Origin: a virus | Virus record (IMG/VR): IMGVR_UViG_3300021225_000528 | Span: 1-30,438 of that record | Direction: 5' to 3' (one strand) | Length of the DNA stretch: 30,438 nt | Shown: positions 7,090-12,508 of the stretch, in pieces | Layout of the letters: each line of letters begins with the position of its first letter | Position numbering within the stretch: the stretch's first letter is position 1 | Made by a program: the position numbers and the translations under genes | Notes under the pieces: model-generated | The model's database searches: none | Seen by the model: the letters and a program-made list of their open reading frames with translations, nothing else | What the model was told of the DNA's origin: nothing

Positions 7090-7362
7090 CTATGTAAGAT
7101 GAGTGAAATCGATGTGGTTGATACCGGTGATTGTGCCGTAGTCGGATAGCGTCTCGATAACCGTGTGGGCTGTGCCCCATGCGCTCCGGTGGATAGTCGA
7201 ACCCGTCTGTACCATCACACACCACCATGCGCCATCCTGCCAAACTGTGGTCATGAGGATTGTTGTTGAGTCGGGTGCCTGATGTACTGCCATCCAGACC
7301 CGTTGAAACTTGATTGGGTCGCCTACCACCTTGGGATAAAACCGAATCAATTCCCTGTCCAT
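7090..7362 (-). CDS. hypothetical protein
   Basis: A 90-residue protein starting at ATG 7360-7362. It has a basic N-terminus (MDRELIRFYPKVV) and a compact beta-rich core (STTILMTTVWQDGAWWCVMVQTG), followed by a helix (AWGTAHTVIETLSDYG). The general pattern of strands then helix is shared with several small neighbours, but no motif is recognisable. Function unknown. Confidence 0.5.
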   Translation of the reverse strand: MDRELIRFYPKVVGDPIKFQRVWMAVHQAPDSTTILMTTVWQDGAWWCVMVQTGSTIHRSAWGTAHTVIETLSDYGTITGINHIDFTHLT

Positions 7363-7521
7363 CTACTGCCCCGCTTTCGTGAAGTACTCCGGATACACGG
7401 CCTTGTACAGTGCGATGATTTTGCGACGGTAGCTTGCCATGCCGACCGCGTCCTTGCGATTCTCTGCGCGAATGTACCAGAGGGAGAGGAGGGCCAATTC
7501 ATACTGCTGCTGTGGGGTCAT
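7363..7521 (-). CDS. small helical protein
   Basis: A 52-residue protein. The frame is open far upstream, but that part overlaps the neighbouring gene in another frame and has shadow-like composition (arginine, histidine). GGAG at a good distance marks ATG 7519-7521 as the start. It is helical and basic (QYELALLSLWYIRAENRKD, YRRKIIALYKAVYPEYF). Its stop abuts the next start exactly. Function unknown. Confidence 0.5.
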   Translation of the reverse strand: MTPQQQYELALLSLWYIRAENRKDAVGMASYRRKIIALYKAVYPEYFTKAGQ

Positions 7522-7523
7522 GA

Positions 7524-7784
7524 TTACGCTCCTTTGATGGCGACGAGTGCGGTGAGGCTGGCGAGGATGTCGCACACTGCACTGCGGTGAAGGGCGAACA
7601 ACTCCTCGAGCGACGTGCTGACGTAGTCGGTGGAGGTGTAGACCTCCGCTTGGCTGTGCCCGCTCACCATGTAGGCGACGACGTGCCAGCGGTTGTTGTC
7701 GAGGCGGGTGTAGGTGAATTCGATGTTGATACCGGCGCCAATCTCTTTGCCGATAAACGTGTCCTGAAACGTGGTGTAGCGCAT
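7524..7784 (-). CDS. hypothetical protein
   Basis: An 86-residue protein starting at ATG 7782-7784, with AGAAAG ten bases upstream in place of a GGAGG site. The first half is beta-rich (GAGINIEFTYTRLDNNRWHVVAYMV). The second is a helix (LEELFALHRSAVCDILASLTALVA). Part of the block of small leftward genes sharing the AGAAAG leader. Function unknown. Confidence 0.5.
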   Translation of the reverse strand: MRYTTFQDTFIGKEIGAGINIEFTYTRLDNNRWHVVAYMVSGHSQAEVYTSTDYVSTSLEELFALHRSAVCDILASLTALVAIKGA

Positions 7785-7798
7785 CGTCTGTCTTCTTT

Positions 7799-8005
7799 CT
7801 ACTGAGTGACAATGACTTCGAGAGCGGGGTGTCCACTGCGGCGAACCTCGTATACCACGCCTTTTGGAATGTACTTGAGGAAGATCACCTTCATCGAGCC
7901 GACACCGTAGTGCTGATTGACTGCGGCTTCGACCGCCTTACCGCGCCCTTTGGCGTAGATTTCGATGACGAGGCCACCGGGCAGGGTGATGAAAAACTTT
8001 GACAT
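7799..8005 (-). CDS. hypothetical small alpha-beta protein
   Basis: A 68-residue protein. The start is ATG 8003-8005, overlapping the upstream stop (TAATG) and preceded by ACAGAAAGCGA. The order is beta (KFFITLPGGLVIEIYAKG), helix (KAVEAAVNQHYG) and beta (KVIFLKYIP, VYEVRR). The first gene of the block (8976-9206) shows a similar strand-helix-strand order, but similarity is too weak to call them homologues. Function unknown. Confidence 0.5.
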   Translation of the reverse strand: MSKFFITLPGGLVIEIYAKGRGKAVEAAVNQHYGVGSMKVIFLKYIPKGVVYEVRRSGHPALEVIVTQ

Positions 8006-8295
8006 TAGAACATCGCTTTCTGTGTGAGTTCGAGCTTTGGCTGTGCGGGTGCGCCGCTGATGATTGCTTGCCATTCGTCACTGGTGAGGTCGCGGAATCC
8101 GCTTTTGTGGGTTTTGATGTACTGCCCGATCGCCTTGACCGCGTGGTCGATGTCGCTGGTGGTGATTTTGGCGAAAGTGATACCAAACTCGACGAGCTCC
8201 ACCGTGCCGTAATCATAGGCGTATGCGACGATGAAATTCGTGCCAATCCACTGTGAATAAAGCTTGGCCCCGGGCTGACGTTGAAATAGCTCCAT
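8005..8295 (-). CDS. hypothetical protein
   Basis: A 96-residue protein with start ATG 8293-8295, fixed by AGGAGG four bases away. It follows the hairpin at 8315-8335. Predicted layout is beta (FIVAYAYDYGTVELVEFGITFA), then helix (DIDHAVKAIGQYIKTH), then a segment typical of small folded domains (DLTSDEWQAIISG). No family recognised. It overlaps the next gene by one base. Confidence 0.55.
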   Translation of the reverse strand: MELFQRQPGAKLYSQWIGTNFIVAYAYDYGTVELVEFGITFAKITTSDIDHAVKAIGQYIKTHKSGFRDLTSDEWQAIISGAPAQPKLELTQKAMF

Positions 8296-8314
8296 GTGCC
8301 CTCCTGTATGGCAA

Positions 8315-8335
8315 GGGGTGGCGATGTGCCACCCC
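8315..8335. other. GC-rich intercistronic hairpin
   Basis: GGGGTGGC at 8315-8322 and GCCACCCC at 8328-8335 form a perfect 8-bp stem with a 5-base loop, in the gap between two leftward genes. The leftward transcript continues with TTGCC, so there is no U tract. It could be a processing or stabilising structure, or a weak pause site. Confidence 0.5.
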
Positions 8336-8351
8336 ATAGCGACGATTACTG

Positions 8352-8948
8352 CTATACCGGCATGATGGCATAGAAAGAGAATTGGCGCACCCAACGACCA
8401 GATGTCCCCGGGCTCACGTAGTTGGCAACGACGCGGTATGCCTTGCCCTCGTACATGACCACGTCACGCACTTGGGCGCGTGGCCACTTGATGTACTCGA
8501 AGGCCTGTGCATTGCCGTGACGTGTGGTTGGGACAGCGCACTCGACTTGGTCAACGCCGTACCAAAACGGGTTGGTCCACACAAGACCACCAGCGGCTTG
8601 GATTTTCCGTGCCACAATGTCGGCCGTGCGTCGTGCAGCATCGGGCTCGTTGCACTGTTCAACCGCGTTCATCATTGAGGTGACTGCCATGGCAATGGCA
8701 CTGTCAAGGATGATTGGGGTTGGCTCGTCCGTGGTGCGATCAGCCACCCACTCCTCAACCACCGCCTTGACACTGCTGAAGGTAACGTCGGTTTGGCTGT
8801 CTGTCCAGACGGCGTCCTCGTGGATGCTGGCCATGACGGACTCGGTTGTCTCAATGATGGTGTTGAGGGTGACGGCTGTGATGGACTCGTTGACGTCCTC
8901 AATCATGGCGATAACTTGGTCGCGGGTGATGCTGTAGAACTTGCTCAT
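8352..8948 (-). CDS. hypothetical protein, second gene of the leftward block
   Basis: A 198-residue protein starting at ATG 8946-8948 with AGAAAG eleven bases upstream. The N-terminal 140 residues are mostly helical and acidic (VIAMIEDVNESITAVTLNTIIETTESVMASI, split here by context; VKAVVEEWVADR; ADIVARKIQAAGG). The last 60 residues are beta-like and basic (VVMYEGKAYRVVANYVS). I do not recognise it. As the second gene from the strong leftward promoter it is expected to be made early and abundantly, which fits a host-takeover factor, but nothing in the sequence proves this. Confidence 0.55.
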   Translation of the reverse strand: MSKFYSITRDQVIAMIEDVNESITAVTLNTIIETTESVMASIHEDAVWTDSQTDVTFSSVKAVVEEWVADRTTDEPTPIILDSAIAMAVTSMMNAVEQCNEPDAARRTADIVARKIQAAGGLVWTNPFWYGVDQVECAVPTTRHGNAQAFEYIKWPRAQVRDVVMYEGKAYRVVANYVSPGTSGRWVRQFSFYAIMPV

Positions 8949-8975
8949 GGTTAGTTTCGCTTTCTGTGCTGTGGT

Positions 8976-9206
8976 TTAGATTCCGTCGTAGATGGCGACT
9001 GCGTCGATGATCATTACGCCGTGCTTAGTGCGGTGGGTGATCTGAGCGATACCAGTGCTAGCATCAAACCAGACGCCGTAGCACTTGGATGTCGTGCGCT
9101 TGCCAATGGCTTTGAGAGCCGCATCACGGATGTCAACGGCTTTGACGGTCTTGATGGCGCCGCCGATGACTTTGACGGTGAAAGTGGTTTTTTGTGCGTT
9201 ACTCAT
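8976..9206 (-). CDS. hypothetical protein, first gene of the leftward block
   Basis: A 76-residue protein starting at ATG 9204-9206, with ACAGAAAGCGA eleven bases upstream. The order is beta strands (TTFTVKVIGGAIKTVKAV), helix (IRDAALKAIGKR) and beta strands (CYGVWFDASTGIAQITHR, MIIDAVAIYDG). It is the promoter-proximal gene of the leftward transcript, so probably the first phage protein made. No family recognised. A regulatory or anti-host function would fit its position, as an inference only. Confidence 0.55.
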   Translation of the reverse strand: MSNAQKTTFTVKVIGGAIKTVKAVDIRDAALKAIGKRTTSKCYGVWFDASTGIAQITHRTKHGVMIIDAVAIYDGI

Positions 9207-9240
9207 GGTGGGTTTCGCTTTCTGTCTGTGTTGTCGAATT

Positions 9241-9263
9241 ACTCATACCGTATTGGTATGAGT
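9241..9263. promoter_or_regulatory. perfect palindrome over the leftward start point (operator or 5' hairpin)
   Basis: ACTCATACC (9241-9249) and GGTATGAGT (9255-9263) form a perfect 9-bp inverted repeat with a 5-base centre. The leftward promoter's -10 box ends at 9266, so transcription should begin inside or next to the palindrome. It could be a repressor operator. As RNA it would be a hairpin at the very 5' end of the transcript, protecting the message. Confidence 0.65.
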
Positions 9264-9265
9264 GC

Positions 9266-9294
9266 ATGATACCATAGTAGTATACAGGTGTCAA
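9266..9294 (-). promoter_or_regulatory. main leftward promoter (sigma70-like)
   Basis: Read leftward: TTGACA (9289-9294), a 17-base spacer, then TATCAT (9266-9271), which matches TATAAT at five of six. This is the strongest promoter-like sequence I found in the window. It faces the leftward block, about 60 bases ahead of its first start codon at 9206, and lies just outside the repeat cluster. It should be recognised by host RNA polymerase at once after infection, making the leftward genes early. Confidence 0.75.
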
Positions 9295-9453
9295 TAGGCA
9301 ATTTTAGCAGTTTGGATTGAGGATTGAGGTTTGTTTTTAACCTCAATCCAAACTTCAATCGTTATTTTTTAGCAGTATAATCACTCAATCACCCTCTATG
9401 ATTGAGGAATTGAGGTTTATAGAGAAAAAGATAGTTAGATGAGATAAAATATA

Positions 9454-9478
9454 ATATTATGTATACTATACATAATAT
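9454..9478. repeat. perfect 25-bp A+T-rich palindrome
   Basis: Arms of 12 bases (9454-9465 and 9467-9478; core TATTATGTATA) surround a single central C. The element sits in the A+T-rich core between the two iteron groups. It could bind a dimeric regulator or extrude as a cruciform that helps strand opening. Confidence 0.6.
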
Positions 9479-9500
9479 GTTTTATTAGACATAATAAATA

Positions 9501-9529
9501 GTAAAATCGTCATGTTATGACTGTTTTAC
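9501..9529. repeat. imperfect palindrome beside the A+T-rich core
   Basis: Arms 9501-9513 and 9517-9529 (GTAAAA ... TTTTAC) match at 11 of 13 positions around a 3-base centre. It adjoins the iteron copy at 9535-9545 and is unlike the other palindromes, so it may be a site for a different protein. Confidence 0.5.
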
Positions 9530-9629
9530 CAACAAACCTCAATCCATATTTACAACGCCCCATTTACCGCTCTAGTGCGCCGAATCGTGGATTGAGGTTA
9601 TTTTCAACCTAACCTCAATCCATCCGTAG

Positions 9630-9656
9630 TTGTGGATTTGACGGGCATTGTATACT
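9630..9656 (+). promoter_or_regulatory. putative rightward promoter (weak, possibly activated)
   Basis: TATACT (9651-9656) is a good -10 box. The upstream partner is poor: TTGTGG (9630-9635) at 15 bases, while TTGACG (9638-9643) is too near for this -10 box and has no good partner downstream. It is the only promoter-like sequence between the last iteron and the rightward genes. A weak -35 beside repeats is what one expects of a late promoter needing an activator. A small hairpin (9664-9678) lies in the leader. Confidence 0.4.
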
Positions 9657-9748
9657 AGATGTAGAGGATGTACTCCTCGGTTTGCCGATGCTATCGACGG
9701 CTGAACCAGGGAACATCACTCGATAACGTGCGATGAGATGGAGAGTGA

Positions 9749-10297
9749 GTGATCATGGGTTTTGCATACGCGATTGAGCACTGGCGTACTACTGATGAGC
9801 TCAGTAAGCACCTGTTCACTCACTCTCCGCAAGTCGCGTCATGGGCGCAGGGCGCGGTAATTCACCACACATGGAAGCCGGAGCCCACCGGCTGGCGTGG
9901 TCGTCCGACGCTAGACGGGATTCGTCACTACTATGAAGCCAAAGAGTGGGACGCAGGCCCGCACCTATTCATCGTGGTTGGCGCACCAGACCGCGCGACT
10001 GACGGCATCTGGCAACTCACACCGCTCAACCTCAAGGGCATCCATGCCGGAGCGTGGAACTCTACGCACTGGGGCATTGAAGTGGTGGGCAATTACGATG
10101 TACTGCCATGGCCTGACAATTTGCGTTCCTTTATCTATGGCACCGTCCTCACGCTGTTTGCGTGGCGGGGTATCACCGCCAATCGCAAATCGGTGCTGGG
10201 GCATCGCGAGACCGGGTCAAAGAAATCGTGTCCCGGCCGCAGTATTGACATGGACCGCGTGCGACGAGAGATACAGCAGCAGCAGGGAGGCGGGTAG
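9749..10297 (+). CDS. N-acetylmuramoyl-L-alanine amidase (endolysin, Amidase_2)
   Basis: A 182-residue endolysin consisting of one Amidase_2/PGRP domain and no cell-wall-binding domain. It cuts the bond between muramic acid and the peptide stem. Zinc ligands are visible: H39 in AVIHHTW, H152 in LGHRE and C161 in KSCPG. The core WGIEVVGNYD is typical of the fold. The start is GTG 9749-9751 with GGAG five bases upstream; ATG 9755 is an alternative, two codons shorter. It is the first gene of the rightward block, directly followed by three small membrane proteins, so lysis genes precede the packaging genes here. The enzyme has no signal peptide and needs a holin for release. Confidence 0.92.
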   Translation: MIMGFAYAIEHWRTTDELSKHLFTHSPQVASWAQGAVIHHTWKPEPTGWRGRPTLDGIRHYYEAKEWDAGPHLFIVVGAPDRATDGIWQLTPLNLKGIHAGAWNSTHWGIEVVGNYDVLPWPDNLRSFIYGTVLTLFAWRGITANRKSVLGHRETGSKKSCPGRSIDMDRVRREIQQQQGGG

Positions 10298-10522
10298 ATG
10301 ACCCCAACGGAGCTCAATGATTTAGCGCTTCAGCTGGGACGGCTGGAGTCACAGGTACTCCAACGGCTCGATGACATCGTGCGCCGTATCGACGGCTTCG
10401 AGCGACGACTGGACAGGCATCAGGATATGATCGCCGACCTGAAGAACGAGGTCACGCTGTGGAAGGGCGGCCTACTCCTACTAGGGATAATCTTCCCGTT
10501 GATTCTCAAATTTTGGGGGTAA
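10298..10522 (+). CDS. XhlA-like membrane-anchored coiled-coil lysis protein
   Basis: A 74-residue protein starting right after the amidase stop. Residues 1-50 form an amphipathic, charged coiled coil (LESQVLQRLDDIVRRIDGFE and following), and the last 20 residues a transmembrane helix (GGLLLLGIIFPLILKFWG). This layout, cytoplasmic coiled coil then C-terminal anchor, is that of haemolysin XhlA-type proteins, which assist holins in phages of Gram-positive bacteria. The assignment rests on architecture and position, not on a signature motif. Confidence 0.7.
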   Translation: MTPTELNDLALQLGRLESQVLQRLDDIVRRIDGFERRLDRHQDMIADLKNEVTLWKGGLLLLGIIFPLILKFWG

Positions 10523-10524
10523 TC

Positions 10525-10632
10525 ATGGATGACGATTACGCGTGGTATCTCTCAATCATCATTGGGTTTGGGGTAATTTTTGGCACACTGGTACTATTAA
10601 ACATTCTTTTTGGCGCATTGACAGGAGGGTGA
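10525..10632 (+). CDS. 35-residue single-span membrane peptide (lysis cassette)
   Basis: A very short gene starting at ATG 10525 with GGGGG upstream and ending at TGA 10630-10632, fitting exactly between its neighbours. It reads MDDDYAWYLSIIIGFG and continues as one hydrophobic helix, ending LTGG. The acidic N-terminus should stay outside or in the periplasm-side space and the helix spans the membrane. Placement between the XhlA-like protein and the holin candidate suggests an antiholin, holin partner or pinholin-like peptide. It is easily missed by gene finders because of its size. Confidence 0.6.
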   Translation: MDDDYAWYLSIIIGFGVIFGTLVLLNILFGALTGG

Positions 10633-10633
10633 T

Positions 10634-10828
10634 ATGAGTGAGCAGGTGGTAGTAAAGTACTGGTGGGAATCCAAGACGATGTGGGTGAATGTAATCTCGC
10701 TCGCTATCGTCGCCATTGGTACCATAGCCGGGTGGCAGGAGATGCGCGACTATGCGCCCGAGCTCCTCGCTGCCGTCAACGTGTTGAACTTGGTACTACG
10801 TCTGATGACCTATGAGGGCATTAAGTAG
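10634..10828 (+). CDS. putative holin
   Basis: A 64-residue protein starting at ATG 10634 with GGAGG before it. The N-terminal YWWESKTMWVNVISLAIVAI resembles small phage holins that begin with a W.SKT.W segment leading into a hydrophobic helix. A second, more moderate hydrophobic stretch follows (ELLAAVNVLNLVLRLMTY). It would form membrane lesions releasing the amidase. Being the third membrane protein in a row, its role could be exchanged with either neighbour; the call is by resemblance and position. Confidence 0.7.
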   Translation: MSEQVVVKYWWESKTMWVNVISLAIVAIGTIAGWQEMRDYAPELLAAVNVLNLVLRLMTYEGIK

Positions 10829-10836
10829 GACGGCGT

Positions 10837-11412
10837 ATGGCATATAAACGCAAAGACGTATCAGCCTACATCAAGCCAGCGACGCCACCACCAATCCCCC
10901 CACGCACCCGCACCAAGTCATCTTCGACGCTGACACCACAGGGCGAGCGACGACGCGCGGGGGATAGAATTAATGGGGGCAAACCGCTTGAGCAGACCGA
11001 GGGCTACAAGGCGTGGGCACGCACGAAGGGTCTAAAGCGTACCTTCATCGCCTACTACGCCGACTGTGGCGTGCTGTCCATAGCCTGTGCGTATGCCAAC
11101 GTCAATCCGCGGACGGTAAAGCTGTGGTTGGCGTCGGACCCCGATTTTCAGCAGGATTACGACGACGCCACCGATATGGCCGTGGGCATCCTCGAGCATG
11201 AGGCGCGCCGACGTGCGCTGGCTGGGTCTGATCGCCTCCTCGAATTTCTACTCAAATCCCTCCGGCCCGAGGTATACAGGGAGCGCTATGAGGTCAAGCA
11301 GGAAGTGGCAGGGGACTACATCATCGACATCTCAAATCCCAATCAAACGACTATCACATCTGCAATCCACGGGCCCACAGATGACGTTTTGGACGAACCC
11401 CCAGCCGTATAG
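10837..11412 (+). CDS. terS: terminase small subunit
   Basis: A 191-residue DNA-recognition subunit of the packaging motor. After a proline-rich basic lead, the core has an HTH region (SIACAYANVNPRTVKLWLAS) and then the typical phage TerS block (DFQQDYDDATDMAVGILEHEARRRALAGSDRLLEFLLK, quoted in parts: AVGILEHEARRRAL and LLEFLLKSLRPEVYRERY). The last 50 residues are less conserved and probably contact the large subunit. Its 3' end overlaps the large subunit frame by about 125 bases. The Shine-Dalgarno site is weak, which fits coupling to the holin gene eight bases upstream. Confidence 0.85.
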   Translation: MAYKRKDVSAYIKPATPPPIPPRTRTKSSSTLTPQGERRRAGDRINGGKPLEQTEGYKAWARTKGLKRTFIAYYADCGVLSIACAYANVNPRTVKLWLASDPDFQQDYDDATDMAVGILEHEARRRALAGSDRLLEFLLKSLRPEVYRERYEVKQEVAGDYIIDISNPNQTTITSAIHGPTDDVLDEPPAV

Positions 11413-12508
11413 GTTATTCGTCGGTGGACGTGGCAGTGGGAAGACGCGCGGTGGAGCGGTGGATGTCCTGCGTGTGCCACCACGTACCAACGCGATGGTG
11501 ATTGCGCCCACCTACCAGATGCTTCGTGATGGTGCTATCCGCACACTGCTCGAGCTGTCGAAGGCCGGGGGCATCTATGTGGACTACAACAAGAGTGAGA
11601 AGGAACTAAAGTTATTGGGCGGTCGGTCGGTGTTTTTTCGGTCGGCAGAACATCCCGATCGCATCCGCGGAAACAATATGGGCTTATTGTGGTTCGATGA
11701 GTTGGCGTATTGCAGAGAGGAAATTTGGTCTACCGCACTCGGGACACTGCGTGAGGCACCACGTCGCGTCATCGCCACCACCACGCCCAACGGCAAAGAC
11801 TTTGTCTATGACATCTTTCACCGTGACCCCCAGCGGTATGCTATCGTCAACTCTGCCACCATGGACAACACCTTTCTTGACCCCGACTACGTGAGAGACC
11901 TGCGAGAAAATATGACTGAAGAGCAATTCCAGCAGGAGGGATTGGGGCTGTTCATCGACCCGACCGGCTCCATGTTTAATCGTGCGTGGTTCAAGTACGT
12001 TGACACCCCACCGCCCAACCTGCAGTGGTATCGGTATTGGGATTTAGCGATGACCACGAAGCAATCCAGCGACTACACCGCCTCGGCAAAGGTGGCGTTG
12101 GCTCCTGACGGGGTGATGTACATTGATGGAGTGTTGCGGACGAAATCCGAGTATCCCGAGGTCAAGCGTCTGATTGTTGATACCATGCATGGCGAGAAGG
12201 ACGTCATCGTCGGCATTGAGGAGGCAGTGAGTGGCTATGCCGCCATGCAGGAACTCAAGCGCATGCCAGAGTTAGCCAGCACGACCTTTCGTGGGGTGCG
12301 TGTGGACAAGGACAAGAAGACGCGGGCCATGCCGTGGGCATCGCGTGCCGAGCGTGGCGACGTGCGTCTGGTGTATGGACAATGGAACCGGATACTCCTC
12401 GATGAGGTGTCATCGTTCCCCAAGAGCCTGCACGATGACATGGTGGATGCGATTAGTGGATGCGTGCAGATGATGTCGCAACGACAGATAGAATGGGAGA
12501 TTGTTTGA
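11288..12508 (+). CDS. terL: terminase large subunit (packaging ATPase-nuclease)
   Basis: The packaging motor: an ATPase that translocates DNA and a nuclease that cuts concatemers. Visible motifs are Walker A GGRGSGKT, Walker B LLWFDE, coupling motif ATTTPNGKD, and nuclease acidic residues in YWDLAM and DDMVDAISG. The frame is open from 11198. ATG 11381 would remove the Q-motif glutamine (GPQMTFW), so I prefer ATG 11288, preceded by GGGAG, giving 406 residues, near the family norm. This makes a 125-base overlap with terS. The stop overlaps the portal start as TGATG. Which packaging mode is used cannot be read directly. Confidence 0.9.
   Translation: MRSSRKWQGTTSSTSQIPIKRLSHLQSTGPQMTFWTNPQPYRLFVGGRGSGKTRGGAVDVLRVPPRTNAMVIAPTYQMLRDGAIRTLLELSKAGGIYVDYNKSEKELKLLGGRSVFFRSAEHPDRIRGNNMGLLWFDELAYCREEIWSTALGTLREAPRRVIATTTPNGKDFVYDIFHRDPQRYAIVNSATMDNTFLDPDYVRDLRENMTEEQFQQEGLGLFIDPTGSMFNRAWFKYVDTPPPNLQWYRYWDLAMTTKQSSDYTASAKVALAPDGVMYIDGVLRTKSEYPEVKRLIVDTMHGEKDVIVGIEEAVSGYAAMQELKRMPELASTTFRGVRVDKDKKTRAMPWASRAERGDVRLVYGQWNRILLDEVSSFPKSLHDDMVDAISGCVQMMSQRQIEWEIV

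Larger units (their letters stand above)
9311..9622. repeat. iteron cluster with A+T-rich core: candidate replication origin / control region
   Basis: The 11-mer GGATTGAGGTT occurs exactly at 9321-9331 (+), 9339-9349 (-), 9535-9545 (-), 9589-9599 (+) and 9611-9621 (-), and with one mismatch at 9314-9324 (+) and 9407-9417 (+). Weaker relatives lie at 9399-9409 (+), and near 9383 and 9352 (-). Two pairs form inverted repeats; 9588-9600 with 9610-9622 is a perfect 13-bp pair. Between the two groups lies a strongly A+T-rich stretch (about 9420-9510). Iterons plus an A+T-rich zone are the classic layout of a replication origin. Their position between divergent promoters also fits binding sites for a transcription switch. 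The window's only gap over 300 bases (9207-9748) is this region with its promoters. Confidence 0.65.

Noticed and set aside
9631-9639. DnaA-box-like TGTGGATTT next to the iterons
   Set aside because: It matches the consensus at only 7 of 9 bases and occurs once, so it may be chance or a partial iteron.
9207-9748. CRISPR-like reading of the repeat cluster
   Set aside because: Repeats are only 11 bases, occur in both orientations and have irregular spacing, so they are iterons or operators, not a CRISPR array.
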